A stretch of 64,000 bases of DNA from Buxus sempervirens (taxonomy: Eukaryota; Streptophyta; Magnoliopsida; Buxales; Buxaceae). The stretch is from positions 19,865,687 through 19,929,686 of the forward strand of contig OX387184.1 in assembly GCA_947561395.2 (NCBI GenBank), given 5' to 3'. The position numbers were made by a program, and so were the translations under genes. Of the stretch, positions 1-12,054 are shown one piece after another. The notes beneath the pieces were generated by a model. It saw only the letters and a list, made by a program, of their open reading frames with translations, had not been told where the DNA came from and made no database searches. Positions within the stretch are counted from its first letter, which is position 1. Each line of letters opens with the position of its first letter.

Positions 1-1726
1 AGGCTCAAGCTACCAAGGTAAAGCTTTATTTAGCTTTCTAGTGTTCTCTTTACATTTTCCAACTCCCAACTTCTACCTTTCTGTAGTGTAAGGCCTGGTT
101 GATTGTTTTGAAGCCCCAAACCTCTTCCAAAGTACCTGGGAATTCTCTCTAGCCGTAAAACGTGAAGAGAGAGCCTTGAGAAAAGGAAGATGGAATGGAT
201 CCTTTAGGCTAGAACTTACCTTGAATGATTTGCATGTTATTTCTATATGCTGATTATTTGTGCTATTTGAATCTGGAGAAATCAACATGATCCATGCTCT
301 CAATAGCAATGGATTTTAATTTTCTCCTAGATATGTGTTTTTACCAATATCACACATTTTTTCACTGTTTTGCATCAAATAGGCTAGATCTTGGATTCTC
401 CATGCTTAATATGGAAAATCTGAGATCTCTAGCCTTAGAGTGAATTTCTAGGACTTCATGAGTTGCTTTTCATTATTTCAAGTTATTTTGGTCGAATCCA
501 CTTGCACACATGCACTGGTTTCACACTTTTACTCAAGGTTTTTCAAAACAGGGCAGCATCTGTGGCCTGTCTTAGAATGCTCATAACTTCATTCTCCGGA
601 TGAATTTTTGAGTGATTCCAAAGACATGTGATAGATGAGTATGTATAGTTTATATCTGGAAAATTTTGTTTACTTTTATGAAGCCAATTTTTGACACCAT
701 CTGTTCAAAGTCTGTAAGTCAGTTCAGCCCAGATTGCTAAACTTGCCGCTTTGATGGTGCACCACTTGCTCAGTTTTAATCCATTTTGAGTGATTTCAGT
801 TTCTGAGTTTTCCTTAAGAAGTCTATTTTCATTTCCAACTGGTTTCAGCAGATTTTGATTTGATTTGAGGCCTGTGTGCTTGATGGACTCAGAGCTGCTT
901 GCTGGCATAGTCCAGAGCTAATCTGTGGTCCTCTAGGCCTGTTCGAGAGAGCACACAAGCCACATCCGAATAGAGTTTGGTGTGAGACTTATTTCTTTGG
1001 AAAGATGGCACCACATACTTCTTCCATGCAAATTTTTCATGGATTTTTATTGAGCCAAACTCCACGAATAAGACTTTGAAAATGCCTACTCACCACTTTT
1101 TCCGAGTTATAACAGCAGATTTCAGATGTGGATTTCTCTCTCATTTTAAATCGGATTGAGCTGAATTTTTTACTGTATACCCTACTATATGCCAGTTTTC
1201 AAACGGCTTTAATTTCAATGAATTTGGATTTAAATTGAGTGAGTTATGGTTAATCGAAGCTTTCAAGTTCTCATAATCTGATTTTTCCAGATTTACCTTG
1301 AATTGGTTTTGCTTCAAATTTTACTTGGATTTTCCTTCACTCATGAAGTTCTAAAGTGATATATCCATGAGGAGAGTCTAAAACTCATTGGACTACTCAT
1401 GTGGAATAATCACTTACATTTTGCTTACTTTTAAGCAACCTTTGTCTATTTTGATTAGCAAACAATCCTTAGCATAAGCAAGCATATGGCAACCGTCTTA
1501 GACGGATGAGTGGGGGTGCCTAACACCTTCCCCCACTCATAAATAATTCCCCTTACCTAATCTCTGGATTTTTCCTTGTCTTAGAGCTACTTTGGCTCTA
1601 TTTGGCTTCTATGAACCCTTTGGTATCCATTCACACCTTAACTTGGATGGTGGCGACTCTTTATTTCAATCGATCCCCATGTGACGATATCGGAAGTCAT
1701 CTTAGGTGACATTTCCATGTCTCACA
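1..1726 (+). mobile_element. Tat-like (Ty3/gypsy) LTR, copy a, 5' part outside window
   Basis: Non-coding. It ends in CCATGTCTCACA, the same terminus as the other five copies in the window. Near the end it has the motif GGGTGCCTAACACCTTCCCC (about 1514-1533) and TGGCGACTCT (about 1650); I remember both as common in LTRs of the Tat/Ogre lineage. The leader motif AGCCGTAAAACGTGAAGAGA is at 151-170. The U3 start lies left of the window, so the 5' TSD cannot be checked; the 3' one would be CTTAA at 1727-1731. No gag-pol follows, so it is either solo or the 3' LTR of an element outside the window. Confidence 0.8.
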
Positions 1727-4439
1727 CTTAATAAATCGGAACCTGAAATGTTCATGGATTTGGCTTACATATCATTTCAAAAAGCAGTAAAAATATGGAG
1801 ATCAATCTCAATCTTGCAAGCCATGCATTCTTGAAAACCCCCAACTTTTAGTGAGGAATGTGCCAGTTTTAAGCTCAGTAACACTATTTCTTTAACACTT
1901 GCAGAAATTTTGGATTTTCCCAGCAACAATAACTATAGAAGATGTATGGTGTATGGGGCACATAAAACAAAACCATGATTCACAAGAAAGAAAAACTAAA
2001 GAAGAGAGAATTTATGGACATACCTGGCACTAATAGCACATGTAATCGTATATGCAATCCCCACACCTAAAGTGCGAGAATAGAAGAACATGAAGTCAAA
2101 ACCCCATTTTCAGGAAGCTAACATTGCCCAAATAAATGTAAAAGATTACAAGAGAACAGAAAAATGGAATTGTGTTCTACAACTCTACTAGTGACGATTA
2201 TGAGCATATTAACATTGCCCAAATAAATGTAAAAGATTACAGATAATAGAAACCTGAAGCGCTTCAGTTCTTCTGATAGAAACTCTCCCACCAGTCAGAA
2301 TCAAAACAACTCAGTTACCACTGTCAACACCAACAAACAGATACCACATAAAACTCCACATAAGCATTAATTAGCGTGAGTTTATTGAATTATTGCTATC
2401 TGTAAGAACAAGAACAATAAGAATATGCCTATCCTAACTAGTGCGCGTCAATGGCACAATCTTTTCTCTAATTGTTTTACATGATCTAGGGAGGCAATAG
2501 ATTGTCCCTGTGTTGTGGTGCACATTCAAGATGAGATGATTGTTTATCAAATGGGTTCTGATTCAAGTAAGTTCAATGAATGGATAAGCCTTTTCCCTAC
2601 CCTGACGTGTGCATTTGTGAATTTGTCTCCAAAGTCTCTGAAAAAGTTGCCTAAAGAGGTTAACCTACCACCAAATAACACGCCCACTTGCAATTAATTA
2701 ACTACTCCAATTACAGTCACAAAAGGATGTTTCTACAACTTGTCGGTCACAAGTCAAATCTTACAAAGTGAGCCAAAACCAACAGGCTTAATCTTATCTT
2801 GATTACTCCACCTGAGGGTACACAAACATTTTTGCTGAGTTTCCAGCAAAAATCTTGAAAAGATACTGTGATTACAAAGCATAAAAAAACTTGAAAAGAA
2901 CATCCATATTTGCCATGGTATCTGCCTAAAAAAACTTGAAAAGAACGGTTTCACCTTGCCATGGTTCTATATTTCTATGGAACATAAGAATCAAAACAAC
3001 TCAGTTACCACTGTTAACACCAACAAACAGATACCACTGTTGAAAAATTTGCCAAAAAAACTCAGTTACCACTGTTAACACCAACAAAGTAGACTACTAT
3101 TTGTTGTAATACAATAGCCTCAGGTCATAGACTATACCTTCCCGCTTGAGTCATTTAACAATTCAACCATTGGAAGCTATTCAAGAAGAATACCAAATTA
3201 GAAGTAAACAAAAAATTCCACAAGTGCAAACAAAAAATATCTATACTAAATGCTTTGAAAATGAACTCAAAACAGTTTCATTGCTGAAAATGACACCAGA
3301 AAACTGATCAGTTCAGTTTCGGGTTTGATTGTACACATGTCAGTTAAGTGCAAAGACATATTTTATTAGCAGGGAATGAAAGAATTGTAGTTATAGACAT
3401 CAAGTCAATGATGCATGGGCATTTAAGCAGCACTAGCAAGATTAATTTGAGGTTAAGAAATACTGGTAAAATAGTTCAGAGGACGTAGATAACACCAATT
3501 GCTAAAGTTAAGTTGCTCACAGCATAAGGGCAATATGTGCAAACATTCAATCAGATAAATTTTAATCAAGAACTTTACAGAAAGGAAGCACGGTAAAGAT
3601 AATAGCTGTAGTATATTCACAGGAATTACAGAGAAGAAATACACAATTAGCCACATAAAAATCATGCAAAAAAGACACGTACATACCACAATGGAAAAGG
3701 CAAACCCATCATAGCAATAATCGGAAACTTTCCGAACTACAAATCGAAACCCTTAAGGTGCAAGGAATAACCAAATTTCTGATCTCCCAACAACTTTCAC
3801 CTTTTATAATCAAATCACAAAGGAAAAGCATGCCAAATAATTTTTCTGAAATAAAAAAAATGCTTAAAGATGATCTTATTTGTTGGGCAAATGCAGTATT
3901 GATCTAACCATTTCCATTTTTAATGCATTACAGGAGGATTCAAGGAGATTAATGGATAGTGAAGAAAAGAGACATGGGAAAGAAGAGAGAACATATCCGT
4001 TTAGAGCTCTCAGGGACGATGACCAAATCGACGATCTCTGGATTTGTAGCTTTTGCCCTAACCACCACCATACACCTACCTCTTCCTCCAATCAATCTAT
4101 TTTTGGATTTATAGCTTCTGCCCTAAGTACCACCGTACGCCTCCCTCTTCCTCCAATCAATCGAGTTTTGGATTTACAGAAGGCAGGGAAGATGGCGCTA
4201 AAAGTCGATTAGGGCAAATGCAGTATTAATCTCGCAAAAGGGAATCGAAGACAAAGATTAGGGCGAGAGAAATGGAGAGAAGATTCGGCAGGGAAGATGT
4301 CGAAAGAGAGATTAGGGCGAGAGAAATGGTTTTCGCGAGACAGATCAGGGCGGAAGAAGAAATGGTTTTCGCGAGACGGAAGAAGAGACAGATCGGGGAA
4401 AGAGGGAGAAGACGGAGATCGGGTTATTTGCGTGACTTT
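1727..4439. other. gene-less stretch with local repeats, perhaps decayed CACTA interior
   Basis: No reading frame here looks like a known protein. Short repeats are visible: AACATTGCCCAAATAAATG occurs near 2122 and again near 2210, and a block around CTCAGTTACCACTGT recurs near 2310, 2998 and 3061. The last 600 bases become purine-rich and repeat GGGCAAATGCAGTATT (about 3887 and 4213). Read on the minus strand this tail resembles the pyrimidine-rich leader of the CACTA-like element at 47.6 kb, so the stretch may be CACTA sequence cut by the LTR on its left. That is inference. Confidence 0.4.
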
Positions 4440-4513
4440 TAGCAGCGGTCATTAAAAGACCGCTGCTAAAAGTCTACTAAACCCCCGCCGCTAATGCCAT
4501 GTTTTTTGTAGTG
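4440..4513 (-). mobile_element. CACTA-type transposon terminus (one end only)
   Basis: On the minus strand this starts CACTACAAAAAACATGG, the signature of the CACTA (CMC/EnSpm) superfamily. Subterminal inverted motifs follow: AGCAGCGGTC and GACCGCTGCT face each other at 4441-4470. No partner end starting CACTACAAAA is visible to the left, so the element is truncated or its other end lies beyond the LTR at 1-1726. Confidence 0.65.
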
Positions 4514-4828
4514 ATTGGTCTAAATTTGAGCGGTCAAGATAAGGCTTTCCTGGTATTTTTGGGGATCTAATTGGGTTGTCGGTCCAGAACCCACGCCTAA
4601 TCAATGCCATAGAATTTGCTGTTTCATGTTTAACTATGTTGGGCTTGTAGGGTGCCCAATAAACAATAATGTATAATAATACAACCCATATAAAAAGTGT
4701 AACATTTGTTTCAGTGAGAGATGACCTTTAATTCCAAGATGTAGGGTTTTGAACTTTTTTTTTTCTTTTTAATAATCAATTCCCCAAACCAAGATGTAGG
4801 GTTAAGGCATGACCACCAAAAACGTAGG
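4514..4828. other. intergenic, nothing recognised
   Basis: About 315 bases of AT-rich sequence between the CACTA terminus and the next LTR. I see no gene or clear repeat structure. Confidence 0.5.
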
Positions 4829-5644
4829 TTTGGTGTAAAATCCCGAAATTTTAATAATATTAAAATTTTGTTTTAGGGAAATACTAATTTATTTAATTGA
4901 TGGGAAAGTCTAGAAAGAGAGATTGAGCGGTCGAACCGGCATTCTCGGGCGAATCCTGGTGGAAGTTCTAATTAAAAAAAATAGAAACATTAATTAGATT
5001 TTTATTTATAGGTTTAGGGTGGAAACTATTTAAGGGCAATATGGGAATTTCAGGAATCTTGATTTGTGTATACTTCATGTAAGAATATAGTTTAGCTTAA
5101 ATAATTATTGTTGAGAATATTTTATTAGAATTGAGTTATAGTATGGGTAATATTGTGTTTGAGAAGGTATTATTTTGATCAAGTATCGATGAGTGGTTGG
5201 TGTAGGAGATATGGTGGTGGAGCATTGCATAGGATCATAAGAGAAAATCAAAAGTTTTGTAACGTAAGGAAGTTGAAGTTGCTGATCGTCTCAACAGCTC
5301 TCTCTCCAAGAGTTTCTAACCAGTTTAACTTGGGAGAAGGCCAAACGGATGAAACTCAAATCTGAGAATTTAGAAAGAGTGGAGAGTTTTGTTGGAGAAG
5401 AAAGAGGAAGTCGTCCATTGCTGTTGGAGCAAGAAAACGTCCAGTTCAGATTGGCTGTTGGAGATTCTAGACGTGAGGATCATCCAAAGGAGTTGCTATG
5501 TTGTTGAAGACGAAAACAAGAGGCAAGTAGTTCTTCCAAAACCTTGCATTGTGTTGTTAAATTTCGGATTTTCCAGATTTGATGAAAACAGAGATTTACA
5601 GAAATTTGTTAGAAGAATATTGTTGATCTGAGTTTTATCCTTTG

Positions 5645-5653
5645 TATAAATAG
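5645..5653 (+). promoter_or_regulatory. TATA box of the Tekay-like LTR
   Basis: TATAAATAG lies 0.8 kb into the LTR, the only good TATA box in the expected orientation. Confidence 0.55.
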
Positions 5654-6639
5654 ATAAAATTCGTATGGGATATTTGAGTTGTTTGGTTGGTTTCCTCAAC
5701 ATGTGATAATGATTTGGTTAAAGTAGTGTGGTTTAGTTCTGAAGAAAACATGTTTTACCAATAGTTTTGAGTTAATGGCCAATGCAGAATTGTGATGAAA
5801 ACATGCAGCTGTTTGGTGTTTGGAGTTAAACCTGGTTCCAGCATATTCATCTTGTTCTAGTGAAGTTATAGAAGATAAAAATGTCAATAAAAGAAAGATG
5901 TATTTGGTGCCAACCTCAGATGTTTCAAGTTAACATTCATACCATTTCTTTTAGGAAACCATACGGCTGTTGGTGGGTTGAGTTTTTTTTTCTGCTCATA
6001 ATGGACGTTTGGAATCCATGGGTCATTTCAGTCAATGAGAATTCTGAACTATGCAAGTAGCACTTTCTGAAATTTTCTGAATTCATGTGAGCATATAGAA
6101 ACTGTAAATTTTAGTAGATGAAATGATCTTATAAAATCTGAGTTGTGATCATCTATAGAGTGGACGAAATGTTGTTATTTTTCTGTACCTGGAAAGGGTG
6201 ATTGAACCATGTTCTAACTTAAGTCTAATTAGATTAAAAAAAAAAAACGAAATGGTTCAGATGTGTTATTAAGAGGTTCATTATCATGTTAGAAATGTTT
6301 AATATACATTCTTCCATTTCTGCCAATTCAGATTTTTACCATGTTAGAATGTATATGGCGTCTGATTTATTTAGTTGAAGTAAGTTAAGTTCATTTCTAT
6401 TGCAATGCTACAGGTAGCATCTTCTGATTATTTATTTGAGTGAATTAAATTGAAGAGGTTATGAAGATGCTCACAAAGAACTTTTAGGAAAATTTTCGTA
6501 CCATTTCAGGTTCTTAAGTTAGTTCAGGTTATTAAGTTAGTTCAGGTTGGAATTCTTGTTTCAGCTTAGTAATTTAGTTCAGATTTTGAGACACGAACTG
6601 AAGGTTCTTAGAGCTTTGTTCTAGCTTCTATTTATCTTG

Positions 6640-6830
6640 TTCCAAGCCTATTAATCCTGTTCAGGTGCTAAGACACGATCTGAAGGTTGTAGATTCTGGG
6701 TTTTAAACTTTCTTGTGAGGAAACTTTCTTGTGAGGCCTTAGAACAGTAGAGGAAACTTTCAGGTGCTGAGACACGATCTGAACAGTAGAGGAAACTTTC
6801 TTGTGAGGCTTTAGAACCTGTGATGAAGTA
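6640..6830 (+). repeat. tandem repeats inside Tekay-like LTR
   Basis: Variants of GAGACACGATCTGAA and of GAGGAAACTTTCTTGTGAGG recur two to three times each, downstream of the putative TATA box. Confidence 0.6.
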
Positions 6831-7631
6831 GAAGTAGTTGTTGTTAGAAGTGTGCACGGAGGTACAAATCTAGTGGCAAGCTCACCTTATTCCCATTATA
6901 TACAGCAGCAGTAGTGTTATTCTTTAAGAGAAGAGGAAAGTTCTAGTTTTGAGAAATCCAAGGTTGCTGTTGGTCCATTAGCAAGTAATAATTTTCTGGT
7001 CGGTATTCGGTCCAGCAAGAGGGAAGAGTGTTGAAGAGATCTTGATTCTAAGAACATAAGTCTGGTATAGAGAGATTTAAATTCTTTTTCCACTTCTGAA
7101 GTTTTTCTAAATATTATTATGAGCTGAGAATTTAGGTTAGATTTCTTATGGAAATTTGTGATTAAAGTGGCTAGTTTATGACACAAATTAGGGCAACCTA
7201 TTGTTGGTTATTTTTGAGCTAATTTCTGTGTTCCAGCTTTATATATAACTGATTTCTATTTTAACATGAATGGTATTTTGTTATGGGTTCTTTAAAGAAG
7301 CACTGGTTTCCATATTTTTGGAATTAAGTAATTAAAATGGATTGTATAACATACTACTGAATTCTTTTTGCGGAAAAGTTTAGACCTTCATCAGATTGTA
7401 CCCAATTCTTATACACTTTTACTGTTGGATGGGTTAATGAGTATTTGATACTGAATTTTGCTATTGTTATCTATAAATTTGCTTATCTTATTATAAGCAT
7501 TGTTTTCCGCTAAATTTGCACTGTGATTGGTAATTTTGTCGGAGTATCAGGGCGAGACTTAGTGTGGATCCACAGTCTAGTTGTAGTGAATTTGTATATT
7601 TTGTTTGGATTTAAGTCTGGGGTTCCTTCAT

Positions 7632-7735
7632 GCGTTTCCTCCATGATGGAGAGGCCTTCCATGAGGGAAGGGCTGCAGCAACTCCGTTTCCACCATGATG
7701 GTGAGGTCACTTGAGTTTTTCCGCCATGAGGGCGA
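7632..7735 (+). repeat. array of four short palindromes in LTR 3' part
   Basis: Four units, each a small inverted repeat: CCTCCATGATGGAGAGG, CCTTCCATGAGGGAAGG, CCACCATGATGGTGAGG and CCGCCATGAGGGCGACG. The stem bases change together while the CATGA core stays. The opposite-strand copy of this LTR has the same array at about 14896-15000. Confidence 0.75.
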
Positions 7736-8311
7736 CGATATTGGATGTTTGAGCTGTTGCAGTGTTAGACTGGATTGTTTGGAACTCTAGTGCTTAGCCA
7801 CACAAAATAGACAAACTTCACGAGTCCCACCTTACTTTGTGGTTTGATATTGTTTTGCCGGATTAGTCGGATTAATCGATTTATCGTGGTTAATCGTTGG
7901 GTATGTTTTTAATCGTGCATGTTTTAAAATTTAAATTAAATATATTTGAGCATGCACATGCTACTTGCTGAGATAGTCGTATCTCATTCTGTTTGTTTTG
8001 TTTTCAGATTTCAGAGAGGACGATACTGGCTGGTTTTATGCTTGGTTCAGGTGAGTTGGGGATTTTAGTTGACTTCGTATATATATTATTGTTTAATTCA
8101 TGTTTTCCTTCACTCTGATAGCGATCCTGTGTGGAAAGCTAACACCTTGGGATGCGAGTTACGGTTTATTTCACGTAACCCGGATTCGGGGCGTTACATT
8201 TGGGGATAGCCCCTCCAAACCTGTTTTGAACCCTTCTTTATCCATTTTGTATACAATAACCCTAGGCAAGGTATTTTATGAACTGCTTCCTTCCTATTGA
8301 GATGTGGTCCA

Positions 8312-8782
8312 TGTTAGGGTTGCTCCTTTGGTGGAGCAGTGATTTTATAAACTTTCTTGGGTTTGAAATTAGAAGGTTGCTATATTTGATGTTTTGGAAA
8401 CTTTCTTGGAGAAATTAGAAGGTTTCTATATAAAGTTGCTTGAACATGTGGTTATAAATAAGAGTGTGGGCCGGGATCTCTTGAAAGGCAGAGACCAGTA
8501 GAAAGAGAGAGAGAAAAATTTTGGGCTCTTGGGAATTAAGAATAAGGTGTACAAGGGTTCTAGGTTTGGGTTTAATTCTGAGAGGTTTTGTTTTCTTGTA
8601 CAGGTATTACTCTCAAGTAATTAAAGAGCGGGTTATTTTCTCCGTGGACATAAGCAGGTTCTTGCCGAACCACATATATTTTCTCTTGCTTACTTTTATT
8701 GTTTTTCTAGTGGATGTGGGTATAATATAAGTTGGATTTACGTATTCATACTTACGGTGATCCTGGGGCGAAAATTCCAACA
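8312..8782 (+). mobile_element. Copia-like solo LTR, 471 bp
   Basis: It starts TGTTAGGGTTGC and ends AATTCCAACA, with a perfect 5-bp TSD GTCCA (8307-8311 and 8783-8787). The TGTT...AACA ends and short length suggest Ty1/copia. No internal region is present. Confidence 0.8.
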
Positions 8783-8823
8783 GTCCAAAGACCATGTGCC
8801 TAGCTTACCAAATAGTAAAACAA

Positions 8824-9178
8824 AACTGTAAGGACCCAACCCAGCAAGATATCATCCGCTTTAGGCCTAAGCCCGCACGGTTTTGTCCCCAAAAAACACC
8901 TCACTAGGCTAAATGTTCTTCCTAACTCTTACAATCATGAGCCCGCCCTTGTTGGTCCAATCATCTCCCATAGGCAACGCTAGAACCCACACTGGCCACG
9001 TATTACTGGACTTGGAACTAGCTCTGATATTATTGGCAATGGTCCAACCTAACGAGGTATTGTCTACTTTAAGCCTAAGCCCACACAATTTTGTCCCCAA
9101 AAGATGCCTCACTAGGTTAAGTTTTTTCCTGACTTTTATAACTTACCGAGCTTTAATCCATTTCCAATCAATGTAGGA
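8824..9178. repeat. unclassified dispersed plant repeat with internal duplication
   Basis: Two related halves of about 100 bp, near 8832 and 9040, share CCTAAGCCC...CACACAATTTTGTCCCCAAAA-like sequence and CCTCACTAGG. The unit resembles a block I remember as common in many plant genomes, including the phrase AGCTCTGATA near 9019. I cannot name its class, and no TSD was found. Confidence 0.5.
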
Positions 9179-9637
9179 TCGGGATGTGAAAAAAGAGAGA
9201 GGAAAATACCAACAATTTAAACTTAAACCATTGGATTACAGCTCATTTACAAAATCCAGCTAGATTTCTACCCATTTGAATTCAAATCATAGTAAGAAAT
9301 TTTACTAGCAAATTCATATCTTTCAATAAATCAAAATTTTCTTCAATAGTTGGTCTAATTGGGTCTGCATTCTTAGATGAAGAATATAGTTTTGTACATT
9401 AATGAATCAGCATCAAAAGGAACTTCCTCTGGTCCTCAAGAAAACGAACTTTGTTTATATTTGAGTCACCATCACATTTCTGGATGTCTCTTAAGTAGAC
9501 ATCAATCTAATGGGCATTTTTAGATCAATTGTAAACATAGTCGACGACAAATTAATATTCGTTTGATATAATTTCTTATTCTAATTATATATATGGAGGC
9601 CGGCAAAATAAATTCTGTTTCGTCATTCCCATCTTAT
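9179..9637. other. intergenic, nothing recognised
   Basis: AT-rich sequence without a supported gene or repeat boundary. Confidence 0.5.
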
Positions 9638-9654
9638 CCAGAACCATACTCGTC

Positions 9655-10885
9655 TTTTTTTTTTTTTTTGATGAACTAGCAGGCTATGCACTTTCATTAA
9701 TAATTAAAGATATTACAAGAGCATTGGCCATTAGCCAGTATACCACAAAAACCAAACAAAAACAATAAAAGGAAAGGAAGATCCAGGATACCATGGGATC
9801 GATAAACCCAAACCAAACTGTTGCAAATCTTGATGAAATGTCAGATCTGTTGCCGAAGCAACATAAAACCACCTGAATAGGGGTAGAATCTGACGAAGGG
9901 TCCGTGTACAAACGGATTAGAGATCCCAATAAAAGGGATAAAACCACCACCGTCAAAGACGGGATGCGAGGTGGGAGAGTAATCGGGAAACCGATACTCA
10001 TCCCGGTAAAGACATGCAACAGGTGGAGGGTTTGAAAGACGCCCTGAAAACCAGCATCTCCCTTCAACAAGTCCTTCCAACTTAAACAACCAAAAACACA
10101 GAGAAACAAAGACACACTAGAGCTGAATCCACCGACATGGAGCTGCACCAGCAAAACCATCCATATCCCAGGGCTGAAAAAACCCACAAAAAACCAACGA
10201 CAAACACTCCCAATATAACTGGTGCGACCAGCAACTAACAAAAGTAAACCAACGGAAAGGAAGAACACGGGGGTTGCATTATCTGAAGATCCACCAACGC
10301 TTAAATATCTGCAACCCCCTTCTTTATCCCCATCAGGGTCGTCCGTGTCTTCTTCCATCTCTGCAGCCATACTCGAAGGATTCAAACTGACCACCAAATT
10401 TGAACGAACAATAGTCCGGCAAAAAACCTTGTTGCAGATGGCTTTGTCCTTCTTGTGCTTGTCTATTACCCGCAACGAAACACTTCAAAAGAACTACCAC
10501 GCTCCACCAGAAAGGGGAAGGAATCACAACCAAACAAAGGAAAAAAAATGACGAGACGTACTCAGAGGAAAAGAGCAAGGAGAGGAGGCGAGATGGAGTC
10601 TTAGGCGAAAACTAGCAGGTTTTGAGAGAAACAAAAAACCAGCCAAAAAAACCAGGAAGAACGGCCTGCAAGACGGAGGAATGACCCAAAACCGCCAAGC
10701 AAAACCACTAGATACAGTGGTTTGCCAAGGGAAAGAAGGAAATCAACGTCTCTTCGGCGGTAAAACCAAAGCCCTGACAACCGAATAGTTCCTAAAATAC
10801 CCAGAAGAAACCGCCCAAAAGATCTTCTCCAAATTCTCCAATCGCCCTAAAAAAGTCGGACGGTCACTGGTCCACACACGCCCCC
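9655..10885 (-). mobile_element. non-LTR retroelement (short LINE-like, probably non-autonomous)
   Basis: A 17-bp perfect TSD, CCAGAACCATACTCGTC, flanks the element (9638-9654 and 10886-10902). A T-run at 9655-9669 is its poly(A) tail read on the minus strand. On its sense strand it starts GGGGGGCGTGTGTGG, is very T-rich, and has a 263-codon frame (10475 down to 9684) whose hydrophobic product resembles no reverse transcriptase, endonuclease or RNase H I know. This frame is probably chance reading of T-rich sequence. Copying by the machinery of another LINE is the likely explanation for the TSD and tail. Confidence 0.8.
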
Positions 10886-10902
10886 CCAGAACCATACTCG
10901 TC

Positions 10903-11278
10903 AGTTAAGTCTTCTGTGTGTTTCTCCATCAAGTGTTTATTACACTCACCTGAAACATTAATTACACTAAGTATTTTTTTAATCAAAGAGAATTGCGTCA
11001 ACTTAAGGTTTTATTAAACGGGCTGCGAGCCGGCCTTTGCAACTGCTGGCAACACTAAAAGTTAAGATATATCAATCACCTTACTTAGAAGTCAGTCAAA
11101 TTCTATAGCAAGAAACCTGTGCCGGCCAAATTCTTTTCTGATCTTGAATTTTGTTTTTTTTTTTTTTTTTGGGTAAAATAAAACTGGTATTTGAAGATAT
11201 AAACGTGAAAAATAGATAGATTATGATGAAATATTTAATTATAAAATTAAATAAAGAAGGATAGTTCATGGGGATGGG
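10903..11278. other. intergenic, nothing recognised
   Basis: Contains a run of about 17 T near 11155. No gene is supported. The last 8 bases are the TSD of the next element. Confidence 0.45.
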
Positions 11279-11507
11279 CAGTGGCGGAGCCATGTTATAG
11301 CTAAGGAGGGCAATTGTCCCCCTGAACTTTTATTTTTTAATTAAAAATATATTTTTTTTCTATATGTTTTAATTGAAATTTATGTTTTGCCCTTCTGAAA
11401 TATCTGATTTGCCCCTCCCAACTCATTGAAATTTCTGTATTTTATGAGAAATGTTAATTGAAAATTTTTTTTGCCCCCTCAGATTTGGAGTCTTTGTTCC
11501 ACCACTG
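11279..11507. mobile_element. hAT-type MITE, 229 bp
   Basis: Imperfect terminal inverted repeats: CAGTGGCGGAGCCA on the left; the right end reads CAGTGGTGGAACAA on the other strand. A perfect 8-bp TSD GGGATGGG flanks it (11271-11278 and 11508-11515). The 8-bp TSD is the hAT hallmark. Non-coding. Confidence 0.85.
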
Positions 11508-11515
11508 GGGATGGG

Positions 11516-12054
11516 TCTCTATGAATTGTATTTTATCCAAACAGAGAGACCTTGAATTGGACCATATATATATGCTCTTCGAATTTTATTTTAACTTGGA
11601 TTAATATATTTGCATTCAAAACATGGATTTAATTTTAATGCTTTGTAATTTTGTTAGACAAGTGTATTCTTGTACGGACTAAGATATTAATATAATAGTG
11701 CTGGATTTTATCAAGGAGTTTGAGCTGGACCATTTGACCATCAAGTCTGAATTCAAGTAGTGTTAGCCGGCCTGAGAAATGCTGAGCGTCATTGGAGATT
11801 TTCGCAAGGCAAATGATTTGGAAGTGCCCTCGTGTCCCCGTGAAAACATATATACAAGGAGAAACTTCACATATCCCAATTAAGGTCCCAAGCTTTATAT
11901 ACAAGGACAACATATTTGCTTCGTGGCAAAAATTTCCTGCCCTTCAAAACTTAAAAAATTAACATACAACCGTATTATACGTTGCAAACAAAGCTTTTCT
12001 ATGTTGCGTATGCTTCTGTAGTATTTACGGGTACATATGTGCCTCAAAACCTAA
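11516..12054. other. intergenic, nothing recognised
   Basis: No supported gene. The 92-codon minus-strand frame at 11635-11913 has no recognisable domain. Confidence 0.45.

Larger units (their letters stand above)
4834..8198 (+). mobile_element. Tekay/Del-like solo LTR, 3.4 kb
   Basis: It starts TGTAAAATCCCGAAATTT and ends CGGGGCGTTACA, with a perfect 5-bp TSD TTTGG (4829-4833 and 8199-8203). A TATAAATAG box at 5645-5653 supports plus orientation. There is no gag, protease, RT or integrase. It belongs to the same family as the element at 14307-17897, which lies in the opposite orientation. The terminal pattern TGTAAAAYCCCGAAATTT...GGGGCGTTACA is one I associate with the chromovirus Tekay/Del lineage; that assignment is from memory. 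A solo LTR made by LTR-LTR recombination is the simplest reading. Confidence 0.85.

Noticed and set aside
2515..2697. 60-codon frame VHIQDEMIVYQMGSD... as a gene fragment
   Set aside because: Reads as plausible protein, but I cannot match it to a family and no exon borders or copies support it.
3880..4212. 110-codon frame as a gene
   Set aside because: It lies in low-complexity sequence near a CACTA end and contains an internal repeat (CTACCTCTTCCTCCAATCAA-like); no domain.
9684..10475. 263-codon minus-strand frame coding a very hydrophobic protein
   Set aside because: It lies fully inside a non-LTR element with poly(A) tail and TSD, in T-rich sequence that favours hydrophobic codons. No known domain is seen.
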